Part shown: one piece after another, positions 21,776 through 34,500 of the stretch | How positions within the stretch are numbered: position 1 is the first letter of the stretch | Layout of the letters: every line of letters begins with the position of its first letter | Source: Bidens hawaiensis | Lineage: Eukaryota > Streptophyta > Magnoliopsida > Asterales > Asteraceae | DNA length: 64,000 nt | NCBI GenBank assembly: GCA_021521415.1 | Contig: JAIQDT010000187.1 | Location: forward strand, 2,108,001 to 2,172,000 | Reading direction: 5' to 3' | Notes under the pieces: generated by a model | The model's database searches: none | Told to the model about the DNA's origin: nothing | What the model saw: only the letters and a program-made list of their open reading frames with translations | Program-made: the position numbers and the translations under genes

Positions 21776-23272
21776 GCCTGAAAGGCCGAACTGGAAAGAT
21801 GATTGCCTGTGAATATGCTGGAACATATGTTCAAGATGCTAAAAACGAAATCAGAAATTAGCTTCTAGATCTTAAACAAGGCGTGAAATAATGTTAACCC
21901 GAGAAGAAAGTAATGTCAAGATCAGGTGACGAGTGTGTCGTTGCGTTAACTAACCAATGGGATCTTAATTATGGTGAACCTAGCTAGCTAGAATTGGCAA
22001 ATGAGTGCCTAGACAACATGAATATGTACTCGGACGAGACCCGACATGGTTTCGTTAAAACGCTGAGCTGGCTGAAGCAATGGGCTTGTTCAAGAAGTTT
22101 TGGTCTTGGGACCCGTATACCATGGGATGAGGAGTTTTTAGTTGAATCTTTATCCGATTCCACTATATACATGGCTTACTATACAGTCTGTCTGTCAGTT
22201 GTTACATAATGGGGATATGTTTGGTGCATACACATCTACTGTAAAACCCAAATAGCTTATTGATGACGTTTGGGAGTATTTATTTCTTTCCGGCCCGGAG
22301 CCTAAATCTTCAGATATTTCAATCACTTTTATTGAAAATATGTGGCAGGAGTTTCAATATTGGTATCCCGTTGACCTTCGTGTTTATGATAAGGATATGA
22401 TATAGAACTACCTTAGTTTTGTATATACAACCACACCGCAATCTTTCCCAAAAAACACTGGGCTTGTGGGTTTAGGTGTAATGGTCAGATTATGTTGAAT
22501 TCCGAGAAAATGTCAATGTCAACGGGGAATTTTAGGACTTTGAAACAAGCAATTGAGGAATTAATAACAGATGCCACTAGATTCACTCTTGCGGATTCAA
22601 CGGGCCGAATGGACGACACAAACTTTGTGTTTGAAACAGCTAACGCTGCAATTTTACGTCTCACTAATAAAATAGTATGGATGGAGAAGGTTCTTGCTGC
22701 TGAGTTAGATTTAAGAACGGGCTCACCTTGCACATTTGCTGATCGTGTATATGCTAATGAAATGAACTTTTCTACAAAAATGACAAAGAAAAACTACAGT
22801 GATTACATGTTCCATGAGTCTCTTAAAATAGGGTTCTATGATCTACAAGCTGCTAGAGACGAGTATACTGTTTATTGTGGCCCGAATGGAGGCATGATTT
22901 GTGATCTTTTGTGGCGGTTTATGGACATTCAAACATGGCTTATTGCTCCTATTTTCCCCCATTATTCTGAGTCTGTTTGTAGGAAACTCTTAAAGAAACA
23001 AGGGTTTGTGATCAAAGCTGGATGGCCTGAAGCTGAAAACCCTGATCTCACCCTTCGAAAGGCTAACAGATACTTGCAGGAGTCCATAGCTACTTTCAGG
23101 TTTGCTCTAAGTAACTAATTAAATATATGCTCTATTGCATATGGTTTTTTTATGATAATGCTTAAAAAAGAAGGATTTTTGGTTTTCAGGAAGGTTCTTA
23201 GAAGCAGAGAGGCAACAAAGGGCTTATATTTGTGAATGAAGATTATGATGGATGTTAAAGAGTGAATTTTAA

Positions 23273-24503
23273 TGTAGATATCGTGCTCTAATAAAAAACA
23301 AGTATTTATGATGTTTAAATACCTATAACTAGTACGGGTAAGTAAGGTCGTCTTCACAGGGAATCAGTGGAAAGTGCAAGTAAAGTTCATAATTATTAAT
23401 TAATTACCTAAGGTGGACAAACGATGTCAAGCGATTTATAAAAGATGATTTAATAAAAACACACGGTTACTTGAAAAAGTTTGTAATAAATAATGAGAAA
23501 ATAACCAAACTCCAGGGTTCGGGTTTTGCAACAAGTTAAGGAATTGATAAACTTCTTTGGACGGTTTCTTGTTAAAATATGTAAATCAAAAGACTTAACT
23601 ATTGGCTATGTTGACCGCCAGAACTGAATCCGAACAATTGACACAGCTTAATGAAAATCTAATTGATAATCGATTTTACTTATTGAAACACAAAATCAAT
23701 AATATGGTTAATGATAAACGGGTCAATGACGAAAGAACTTAATCCTAATTGTTGATGACCACAAATCAATACCGGACAAAAGATTAAGCAATCAATATAT
23801 AAAAACCGTTTAAGCACAAAAGCAAACACAAAGAATTGATCAACCGAATGATTAACCAAATCCAAATCCAAAGTTAAAGTTTAGAATATCAAAACATAAT
23901 CATACAACTCAACCCTACACCCGGAGATGGTTATGAAGCCTTTAGCTTTGCATCTTGATCTTCATGCTCTTGATGGTTGTGTGGAGGAATGATTTCATGG
24001 ATCAATTGGATGATTAAAGTGTGTTATGATGGTGGAATCTCGCCTCCTAAAAGTCCCTCCACTGATAATTATTGAATGGGGTCGACCTTAGGGTTTTAGG
24101 GCTTTAAATATAGAAGAAAATCACCAAAATCCCTTTTTTCGTCAGACCAGACCGTAAGCTACGGCCTGGCCACTGTAGCTTACGGTCAGACCGTAAGCTA
24201 CGGTCTGATCTCTCTGCCTTACGGTCCTGCTAGGCCAAAACTGTTTTCTTCATAAAATCTTCGTTTCAACTCCGTTTTCCTCCCCGTTTGCGGCCACGTC
24301 TTCGTATTTCAATTCTCTATCATCTCATAGGTCACCACTTTCATTTCCACTCCATCATGAATGCTCCAAATTAGCTTCTTTAAGCTCTGTTAAGCTCCAC
24401 ACACTTGTAAACATAAAACCTATCAAAGTATTTGTGTTCGATACATATAAACAAGTAAAGCACACAATATAGAACACTTAAATCACATTCTTTTACCCAC
24501 ACA
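23273..24503 (-). mobile_element. Probable solo LTR inside the LeuRS pseudogene
   Basis: The insert separates NEDYDG-coding DNA (about 23245) from its continuation at 24508. Its ends are TG...CA and it is flanked by TTAA (23269-23272 and 24504-24507), a four-base duplication. On the minus strand a TATATTTAA box (about 24095) follows a cluster of palindromes built on CCGTAAGCTACGG (24146-24225), the layout of an LTR promoter. No coding sequence was found. The exact family is unknown. Confidence 0.55.
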
Positions 24504-24510
24504 TTAAGTT

Positions 24511-24690
24511 TGAACATCTTACGAGACAATTTCAACAGTCAAAACCATACATTTCTAACAGATGAGGAGATGATAAAAGCATTCCAGCAGAGCGAGTGTT
24601 TGAACATTTTACGAGACAAATTCGACAGTCAAAACCGTACATTTTTACCAGACAAGGAGATAGTAGAAGCATTGCAACAGATTAAGCGTT
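24511..24690 (+). repeat. 90-bp tandem duplication in the LeuRS pseudogene
   Basis: Two copies, 24511-24600 and 24601-24690, each encode a 30-residue segment beginning NILRD and containing QNHTFL or QNRTFL. The duplication keeps the frame. The copies differ at about a dozen bases. Confidence 0.85.
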
Positions 24691-24912
24691 TGAACATGAT
24701 GTGATGACACTTGGCATTCAAGCATTGAATCTAAAGCTGCCATTTGGTGAAGTTGAGGTCCTTGAAAACAACTTAAAGTTGATTTAGAGACGATAAGACT
24801 TGAACATGTTGAAATATTGTCGGCTAATGATTCAGATGCGGTTGCTAAGGCTGACCAACATTTGTTAGAGCTCCACCATCACCGGGATCTCCCACTCTCA
24901 TCACCCTAGCAG

Positions 24913-27078
24913 CCATGGATGATATGTGACTATTATTATCTCTAAAGATCAGATGACAAGATCATGAATTAATTGGATTGGGTTGAACTACTACATACAC
25001 ACACAAACATACATACTTTTTTTAAGGTTACCTTGTGTTTTGTTTTCATTTACATATGCCAGTAAAAAAGTTATATCGATATGCAATTGAAAACATGCAA
25101 AAGTTCAATGATGTTTCTATCTAGATTAAGCCTAAACATATAGGATCAAGAGAATCACCCAACATTTTTAATGTTTTCAAAGTTTCGTCTAGTTGGATAA
25201 TCAATGTTTAGCTATTTAAGGTCACAACTTTACGCAGTTAGCTCATTTCATCAAACACCTTACCTTGTAGATATAGCAATGATTCAGGGGCCATAATATT
25301 AGTTATCATCTATTTCCATATTCCCCCACTAAATACATTGGTCACATGGTGCACGTCATTTAGATAAAAACTGTAATTGCTGACGGAACATACGGTTTGC
25401 CCACTTCTTTTAGATGTAGTAAATAGAATTCATCTTCTATTCATGCAAAACATAATTATTAAAAAAAACAAAAAAGAGCCAAGATTTGACAAATTGCACG
25501 TAGTATACAAAAGCTTATTTTTATTTTTAAAAATAGTTAAAAACACATAACATAAAAGCCACATACATCATATATATTTCTACTAGTTATTGCCCCCCCC
25601 CCCCCCCCCCCGGTGTTATGGGGTTTATTTACGTCTTTATTTCTCGTTTTGTTATTTTATTCCTTGTAGTGACTTGTTTTATTTCATTTTGATTTTATAC
25701 AATTAGTTTGTAATGTTCATTATATTTTAATGTTTGAGCTATTTCAAATGTGATGCGTAGTTTTTTTAGATTTTTAACAAACAGACAAACATAAACGAAC
25801 ACGAGCACATCCATTTTTAAATGAACAAACATGAACCTAATGTCTTATGATTGTATCGTTTTTGTCCTTAATCACATGCTTTATCATTCGTTTATTAACA
25901 TAAACGATTTTGGTGTCACGTAATGAGTTGGAAGTGGTGGCGATCATTCCTAAGGTCTTCCACGAGGTTAAAACTTGGAATAAGCCCCATTCGTGCACTG
26001 CACGAAAGCTCCGTGACCACCAACCCCTTAAAACTTGGAATAAGCCAAGTTAAAACACGTTTCAGCACTTAATAAGATTGTTTATCAGCCGCTCAACACA
26101 TTTCAGCGTGTTAAACAACACGTTTTCAACAACTTAGGCACGTTAAACAGCTCGGTCATGTTGTACACTAGTTTCATCACTAAAAGATGAGATTTTAGCA
26201 TGTTTACATCAGTTCAACACTTAAACAACGCGTTTAAGTATGTTTAATAGCATATTTAAGTTTGTTTTAGCAAATTCAGCACGTTGGCTTATTATAGAAT
26301 ATATGTTTGTCCAATGTGCTAAAGGAACATAAATGACACACAAATAAATGAACATAAACAAATAAACGTAAACACACAAAATATGGTTGCAAATGTGTGA
26401 GGAAACTGAATATAACAACCATTACTTAGTGTACACTTATTTTAAGTTTATCAGTTTTGAAATCGCAATAAGGTGTATATTACCAAGAGCATTTTTTTAT
26501 ATATAGTATTGGGGAAGAATCAATACTAATCGCACGAAAACTACAAACTACAGTATAACAACAATAAGAAAAGAAAACCATTAGATATCATAAGTGTCCT
26601 AAAACTCGAAATGTAATACATGGTTCGAACTTGCATACGAAATGTAAAGCAAAAAAACTAAAATTATTCATTTTATATTTGGTCCTTCCAACTCCTAAAA
26701 TAATATTAATGTGCCTTTAGTGGTGTCTATTAATCCCTTATCATACATCTATGATTTTGTATTACATAAAATGTCAGGCTTTTCTTCGTTTAGGCTCGTT
26801 TGTGTTTCCTATTCAACCATCAAACGTTAAAAAACTTCAGAACTCGAATGCTTGCAAACAGCAGCTTATTAACAGCAAATTCAGCAGACTCAATGCAAAA
26901 AACAGCACATTTCATCACATTTATCAGTTCATTTCAACAATTTGGTACGTTTCAACACGTTAAACAACTTGTTTCAGCAACTTTCAACAGAAAAATAGTG
27001 TATTTCAGCACATTTAAACACGTTTACACACAGTTTATCACATTTATCAGCAAAAACAACAGTTTTGGCGCATTTTCA
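24913..27078. other. Non-coding DNA with an ACGTTAAACA-like repeated phrase
   Basis: No gene was found. A run of 19 C is at 25593-25611. Between 26050 and 27060, variants of TTTCAGCACGTTAAACA recur about ten times, suggesting a decayed repeat. The ORFs at 26751-27093 read through these repeats and show no domain. Confidence 0.45.
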
Positions 27079-29010
27079 TGTAATATCACGTAAATATCGG
27101 GCTAAAAATGTCAAGTTTCTAAAGTTGAGGGACTAATTCTACCAATAACCAAACTTCAGGGACTAAATTGTAAATTCTGATTTCCTGGCCCATCGAGCTA
27201 CGCGATGGATCAGAAGGGAGCCCCATCGCGTACCACGATGGGGTATCTGACACATGGTGACACGTGTGCCACATGGCACACGGTGGCCACGCCTGCCGCC
27301 ACGTGTCACCACGTGGCAACACGTCCGCCACGTGTCGCCATGTGTTGACACGTGGCAGCTCTATACACTGACTCAGCAGACCTATATCGCGGTACGCGAT
27401 AGGTCTGCCAAGTGACCCATCGCGTACCGCGATGGGGTCCAATTTTGAGTCTATAAATAGCAGCCTCCGGCTCTTCCCATTTGCACATCAAATTACACAC
27501 AGTTACTCTCTCACTACCCTCTCTCTAAACCTCGAAGTTCGTGCCCTCGATCCGTCTCGAAAACCGTGTACAGAAATCTCGTTTTTCGCGCCCGTTACCC
27601 CGATTTCCGTGCCACTCCCCGACATCCCGAACAAGAAGGAAGTACTGCCCCGACGAACCGGTTATTTCCTCGAAGTGCGTGCCAAAAGTGTTGGTGTCTC
27701 GAAAAGCGTGCCAAGTGAGGAGAAGGAGTTGAAAAGAAAAGAGTATCGATTGAACGGCGTCGAAGTGCTGCCCAAGTGACTAGGTGTTGCCAAGCCAAGC
27801 AAGGTAGGCATAATGCCCGACCAAAATAATATTAAAATATTATAAAGGCTTAATGCCTAAGTCGGAATTATACTCGATGAATATAAAAAGAGAAAATAAA
27901 TAACAAAGAAAAGAAAGAAAAGAAAATAAATATATATAAGTATATATATATATATAAGTATATAATTATTCTTTGTTATGGAATATATTATTTAAGTATT
28001 ATGAATATGCTTAAATAATAAAAGAAATATGTTTCTTAAAGAATAAGAAACGTCGGGTTTTTAAATATAAACTAAAGGTTTATAAAGAATACTTTATAAC
28101 TAAAGGTTTTAAAGTAAAAGAAATAATGAACTAAAGGTTCATCGAGATGATAAGACTAAAGGTCTTAAGCCGGATCGTGTATCCGACTAATGAATGTTAT
28201 AATCGTACTATAGGTGTGAGATAGCGAAGGAAAGACATACGTACGGTGTTGGAAGCCGATCCCATTGAAATGTGAATACGCCCCACTTTTACAAACTTGT
28301 TTTCAAACAAACAAACGTGTTATGTGTAAAACTTTACATGAGGCTACGTGTCTCTAAAAACATTATAAATAAGAGTATAAGCCAGCCCTCAGGCTATGGT
28401 ATACGTTTGTCTGGATCCTTACATATGTGGAATGCGGTGGGCACATCGCACCACGCTTGGTCACGACCTCCAGCCACAATGGGCCGGACCTAAGTTACGT
28501 CCGAGTGAGGAATGGTCATGTGTATATTTATGGTACCTAAGTTATGTCATAAACGTTGTGGTGTTTCGCTGAGGTGACCTAGTGCAGAGACTCGAATTTA
28601 TGATGATTGATTTAACTTGATTATTCCTAAGCCAAGATGGGCCGAGACTTACGTTGTCTCGAGGGGTGATTAATTAAAGAAAATATTTTTAGCGTCAGAA
28701 TATTCACCAGCATTCGTTGCTGACATATTTTATTAACATTTTGCAGGTAATCAGGAATAGAGCTTAAAAAGACGAAGAAGCTCAAGAATCCAATGGCTCG
28801 GATAATTTTGTGTAAATATAAAACATGGTGGTTTTGTAAAACTTATAAAACTAAACGAGACTTTCGTCTCGTCTTTTGTTATGTAAATATTTATAAATAT
28901 GATCCTTATGTTTTTATAAAGACTTCCGCATTAACCCGCTACTCTGTTTTAATTACAAATATGGTACCAACTATGGTTCACACGCCTAGGCCTAGAATGG
29001 GGGTGTGACA
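27079..29010 (+). repeat. 5' LTR of the Tekay element
   Basis: It starts TGTAATATCACG and ends GGGTGTGACA. U3 is about 370 bp up to TATAAATA at 27452-27459. The long part after it is transcribed leader with no known ORF. Confidence 0.9.
27184..27440 (+). promoter_or_regulatory. U3 with clustered G-boxes and ATCGCG palindromes
   Basis: Just upstream of the TATA box are at least six CACGTG or CACGTGT motifs (27260-27355) bracketed by inverted repeats such as CCCATCGCGTACCGCGATGG (27418-27437) and CGCGGTACGCG (27389-27399). ACGT-core G-boxes are bZIP and bHLH sites in plants. The same region in the 3' LTR (35175-35440) keeps the layout and has an extra CACGTGG-type unit. Confidence 0.6.
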
Positions 29011-29013
29011 GGT

Positions 29014-29025
29014 TGGTATCAGAGC
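29014..29025 (+). other. Primer binding site, initiator-Met tRNA
   Basis: TGGTATCAGAGC starts three bases after the end of the 5' LTR and is the standard plant tRNA-iMet primer site. Confidence 0.9.
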
Positions 29026-29170
29026 CATCGATCTTAGCGAATTGGGTATCATAAAACAATACCCAAGCTTCGATCCAAGCGTAGGAAATAATTATTTGTT
29101 TATTTGAATAGGGATAAGATTGGTTGGTAACCCTTTCTTTCCCTCTCCTCAATCTTAACTACCTATCAAG

Positions 29171-30279
29171 ATGTCTTACGAGAAGTTAATGGAATATTAT
29201 GATAAGGAGGTAAGAAGAGCAAGGAAATATTACAAATTCCCACAAGGCATCATGAGCAAGGATTACTTTGAATCATTCTTCAACGAAGAACATAAACAAA
29301 AATCCAATCCAAGTCCAATTTACCATCTAGATAACACACCACATGAAGTGTACCAACCCCCTCGACATTCAAATTATCACCAACAAGTTTACAAATGTAC
29401 CAACCATCCGAAATACCGACATATCATCCTACTGAGATTCCCACTTATCATCCATCCGGAGGTCCAACACATTTACCACCAAATCCTTATCCTTCGTATG
29501 CTTTCCTCTCCAATATACCGATCAAGGAGGAACCCAAGTCTCCTTCATTCGACTGGATGCAATGCCACTCTGATCAACGAAGGTGGCATACCGGCACTTC
29601 AACTATGGATACTGCTAATTCTCGTTTTAACAAGAAAGGACCCTCTCACAAACCCAAGATGAGAGTAACGATGCCTTATGAGAAGATACACATGCCGACA
29701 ATGACCGAAGAAGAACTAGAAGAGGAACCAGAAGAAGAACCAGAAGAGGAATTAGAAGAGGAACCGGAAGAGGAAACCAACCCCGAGGAAGAATATCCGG
29801 ACAATCCAAATGAAGTAACCACACCGAAGGAAGAACAACACTCCACTCCAAGCTATGGCTCTGTGGATCCATATATGAAATTTCTCCACGAACTCAAGGG
29901 AAAGGCGTCATCAAGTTTCCCACCATACCAAGGCGAAATTCCATCCATCGAAGAACAGGCCAATGAAATTCATGAACAGAATGAAGCAGCCGATGCATTA
30001 TTCAATTATCCCTCTGATGAGACTGCAACTCCATACCCTGATCCCAAGAACCACTACGACATTGTGATGATGGGTTACCGCGACCCACCTCCAAGATACG
30101 GGTATCCGACTGACATGCCTCAGTCCCAGGAGGAGCATTTGGACCGAGCCTTGCATGAAACTGACGACCTTAGGAAAAAAATTGCCGTGGAGGAGAAGAA
30201 AAAGAAGAAGATAGGAGACAAGCTTCTTCGCAAGTGCAACAAACTAACGAAAGTGGTGAAGAAATTTATGAAAGACTAA
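29171..30279 (+). pseudogene. Extra ORF before gag in the Tekay element
   Basis: An ORF begins at ATG 29171 (MSYEKLMEYYDKEVRRA...) and shifts frame near 29393, continuing open to TAA at 30277-30279, about 370 codons in all. The product has a Tyr/Pro-rich middle with short EIPTYHP repeats, then a strongly acidic run of E(E/P) (about 29705-29780), and a Lys-rich probable coiled coil at the end. No capsid or enzymatic domain is seen, and about 270 bp separate it from gag. Extra sense ORFs are known in some plant gypsy elements, but I do not recognise this protein. One frameshift makes this copy defective. Confidence 0.55.
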
Positions 30280-30548
30280 GTAGATGAAGATGGTGTGTTC
30301 AAGAAAATGAAGTTTACGTGTGTAAAATAGTTGTATATTATGTGTAATATACGATGTAATAAGGATAGGAGTTTGTTGTAAACTAATATACATATCGTTT
30401 ATGATATGTATATAAATGTGAAATAAATAAATTTGTATATTTAAGAAAAGAAGTATGTTAAAATTTTAGATAAAAGAATAAAGGATAAAGAATATCTAGA
30501 CAAAGTGACAATCGAGAGGTTTCCCGAAAGGAAGCCGAGAGACGCGAA

Positions 30549-31538
30549 GTGAAAGGGAAAGGTCCTGAAAAAGAACGAGAGGAACCAATTCCCGATAAGT
30601 ACATGAATCAAATACAACAAATGATCAGAAAAGCTGTTCAGGAAGAATCTGAAAATAGATCACGATCTAGGCAAACAAAACATACTCAATCTGAAAATCC
30701 TTCCCGTAAATCTGTTTCTAAACCCCGTACTCGACCTTCACGTGAGGAAGAGAGTGTGCATAAATCAAACGCTGATGTAGGGGTTCGTAAAGAATTTAAG
30801 AAACTCAAGATAGGAGGATGTTCATTTAAAGACTTTAAGTATTACGGACCGAAATAATTTCACGGTGACAAGGGAGCCATCAATAGCGTAAGGTGGCTTG
30901 AAGAGATGGAGACTATTGTTATCACCAGCAAGTGTACGGAGGAGGAGAAGATTCAATACTCCGCCCTAATGTTCAAAGGCGAAGCACTAGAATGGTGGAA
31001 CACGCTGATGATGAGTAGAGGAAGGGAAGTTATGTATAGTTTGACTTGGAACGAGTTAAAAGAGTTGTTATTGTCAAAGTTCTGTCCGATGCACGAGACG
31101 GACCAGATCCAAACCAAGTTCTTGGCTCACAAGGTTGTTGGAACAAACCTTCGTGAGTACAATACGAAATTTCACGAATACTGTCGATTGGTTCCCCAGC
31201 TGGTTACCCCTGAGTCCAGCAAAGTGACACGTTACATTTGGGGACTGCCACGAGAGATTCGTGACATGGTGAGATCGCACTTGCCACAAACCGCCGACTC
31301 TGCGATGGAGTTGGTTGGATACTTTATGGGCGGAATGATCTGCAACAAAGAAGAAGATAGGAAGGTTGTACCAGCACATGACTCGAAGAAAGGTGGAGAT
31401 ACCCGCTTCAAGGGTAAAGGAATTGATCAACGAAGGTCTAATTCCAATCTTGGCGTCCCTCAATGCAAAATTTGCAAAAAGTATCATAGAGTTAGATACC
31501 CGGCCACGCCGCGGCCGATTGCTGGAAAAAGAAGATGA
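30549..31538 (+). pseudogene. gag of the Tekay element, broken
   Basis: The frame opens with a basic, Arg/Ser-rich start and runs into the capsid domain (WLEEMETIV, ALEWWNTL, ELLLSKFCP, TKFHEYCRLVPQL, WGLPREIRDMV). This is the Retrotrans_gag pattern of plant chromoviruses; the protein forms the virus-like particle in the cytoplasm. A TAA at 30855-30857 interrupts it in the GPKxFHGDKGA region, and a frameshift lies near 31500 before the zinc knuckle. The first knuckle (CKICKKYHR...) is degraded; the second is read in the next frame. Confidence 0.88.
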
Positions 31539-34500
31539 TCTGCTACAACTGTAAGGAGATAGGGCATCTTAGCTTCGAGTGCCCTATGAATAAGCCCGCG
31601 ACAGGTGGTGCGGGTGGTAGCGGTCAGAAGAATGAGCCCAAGAATGGCAATGCAAGAGTCTTCGTTCTTGATACGAAGAAGGCGGCCGAGACACCGGAAA
31701 CTATCACCGGTACGTTTCTCGTTAATAACACTTATGCTAGAGTCTTATTTGATTCAGGTGCCAACTTAAGTTTTATAGATTATAAGTTTTGTAGTCTATT
31801 AAACGAACCTTTGATCAAACTTAATAAAACTCTAAGCGTCGAGACCGCTAATGGCGAAACCATCAAAATCACCGAAGCCTTAGAAAATGGAATAATCTTA
31901 TTAGCCGGTTATGTTTTGCCTATACAATTGCTACAAATGACTCTTGCTGGTTTTGATGTTGTATTGGGTATGGATTGGTTATCCGACAATCATGCTCGTA
32001 TCCTTTGCAATAGCAAGACCGTTGAACTTCGGGCCCCTGATAAACGTACTATACGACTTGAAGGGGATAAAGATGCTGGCCAAGTTACCCTAATCTCCAT
32101 GATAAGGGCTAACAAATGTTTGAATCAAGGATGCTTAGCATTCATGGCCTACGTCACCGAAGAATCAAAACCCAAAGAAATCAAAAATGTTCCTGTTGTT
32201 TCTGATTATGCCGATGTCTTTCCCGACGAACTTCCCGGCATTCCTCCCGATCGCGAAGTAGAGTTTAGAATCGATCTTATTCCTGGTACTGCCCCGATCG
32301 CTAAAGCTCCTTACTGCCTCGCGCCAACTGAGATGAAAGAACTGAAGAAACAATTGGACGAACTCCTCAAAAAAAGCCTTTATCCGACCAAGTTCATCAC
32401 CGTGGGGAGCGCCGATACTATTCGTCAAGAAGAAAGATGGATCAATGCGTATGTGTATCAACTACCGAGCCCTCAACAAAGTCACAATCAAGAATCGTTA
32501 TCAACTCCTGCGTATCGATGATTTGTCGATGATTTGTTCGATCAACTCCAAGGTGCTAGCTTCTTTTCTAAAATTGATCTTCGTTCCGGCTATCACCAAC
32601 TTAAGGTTCAATCCAAAGACATTCCGAAAACCACCTTCCGAACAAGGTATGGCCATTATGAGTTCACTGTTATGCCATTCGGACTTACTAATGCGCCAGC
32701 CGCGTTCATGGATATGATGAACCGAATCTGTAAGCCTTACTTGGATAAGTTTGTTATCGTCTTCATTGACGACATACTTATTTACTCTAAGTCTAAGGAT
32801 GATCATGACATTCACCTTCGAACCTTACTTGAAATCCTTAGAACCGAGAAATTGTACGCCAAGTTCTCGAAATGCGAGTTCTGGTTACACGAGGTGCAAT
32901 TTCTTGGTCACGTCATCAATGTTAATGGTATTCAAGTGGACCCCGCTAAGATTGAAGCTATCTCTAAGTGGGAGGTCCCAAAGTCGCCAACCGAAATTCG
33001 AAGTTTCTTGGGATTGGCCGGCTCTTATCGAAGGTTTATTGAAAACTTCTCTCGAATCGCTGTTCCCTTAACTTCTTTAACTCGCAAAAACGTCAAGTAT
33101 GAATGGGGAACAAAGCAACAAGAGGCATTCAATGTACCGAAACAAAAGCTTACCCAAGCTCCTATATTGGCTTTGCCAGAAGGTACCGAAGACTTCGTTG
33201 TTTTTAGTGATGCGTCCCATTCTGGTTTAGGATGCGTACTAATGCAACGCAAGAAAGTTATCGCCTACGCCTCTCGTCAACTCAAGGTGCATGAAAAGAA
33301 TTACACAACTCATGATATAGAGTTAGGCGCCATAATCTTTGCACTTAAGATATGGAGGCACTATCTCTATGGAGTAAGATTTATCGTGTATACCGATCAT
33401 AAAAGCTTGAAACATATCTTCGATCAAAAAGAACTAAATATCCGCCAACGACGCTGGATGGAAACTCTAAACGACTATGACTGCAAAATTGTCTACCGCG
33501 AAGGTAAGGCCAACGTTGTGGCTGATGCCTTGAGTCGTAAAGAGCACGAAAAGCCAAAACGAGTCCGAGCGTTAAGGCTAGAACTTCAAATCGATCTTAT
33601 TGATCAAATCAAACCCGCTCAAACTCAAGCAATTAATGGAAATAAAATCTCCGATGAAAAATGTAACGGCACCATTGACTCGCTTGTCAAAGGTGATGAT
33701 GGTATCCTTATAATGGGAAATCGAATTTGGGTACCGATCGTCGGAGACTTGCGTGAAAATAATTTGAACGAAGCCCATAAATCTAAATACATGATGCACC
33801 CCGGTAGTGACAAAATGTATCAAAATCTTAAATCGAACTACTGGTGAAATGGGATGAAAAAGGACATCGCTTCGCATGTTGCGAAATGTCTAACTTGTTT
33901 AAAAGTCAAGGTTGAACATCAAAAGCCTTCGGGATTGCTTCAGCAACCCGAACTTCCTGTATGGAAGTGGGAGTTGATAACCATGGATTTTATAGCCAAA
34001 CTCCCAAAGACGACTCAACAACATAAAGCGATATGGGTAATTGTGGATTGTTTAACAAAGTCCGCACATTTCATACCTATCAATGAGTCGTACTCAATGG
34101 ATAGATTAGCGCGTATTTATGTGAACAACATTGTTTCTTTGCATGGAGTACCGCTATTTATAATTTCAGATCGAGACAGCCGTTTCACGTCGCACTTTTG
34201 GAAAAGCTTCCAACAAGCTCTCGGCACAAAGCTAAACCTTAGCACTGCCTATCATTCACAAACCGATGGGCAAAGCGAAAGGACAATCCAAACGTTGGAA
34301 GATATGTTTCGCGCTTGTGTGATAGACTTGTGTGGAAGTTGGGACGACCACTTACCCCTAATGGAATTTTCGTATAACAATAGCTATCACTCGAGCATTC
34401 AAACCGCACCATTCGAGGCGTTATATGGTCGAAAATGTAGAACGCCCGTGTGCTGGTCTGAAACTGGAGATAATCAATTGTCTTGACCCGAAATAGTCCA

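Larger units (their letters stand above)
21776..24912 (+). pseudogene. Processed pseudogene of cytosolic leucyl-tRNA synthetase
   Basis: Several frames match the C-terminal half of plant cytosolic LeuRS, the enzyme that charges tRNA-Leu. Examples are VMSRSGDECVVALT (about 21910), YSDETRHGF and WACSRSFGLGTRIPWDEEFL (about 22030-22140). From 22492 to 23118 there is an open stretch of 208 codons. The end of the protein (LKLPFGEVEVL, LEHVEILSA) lies at about 24730-24830. No introns are seen, which suggests a retrocopy. The KMSKS signature reads KMSMS, losing the catalytic second Lys. There are many stops and frameshifts, an LTR-like insertion at 23273-24503, and a 90-bp tandem duplication. The N-terminal half is absent. 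Confidence 0.88.

Noticed and set aside
27119..27500. Several ORFs across the Tekay LTR promoter
   Set aside because: They arise from GC-rich palindromes and lie in non-coding U3.
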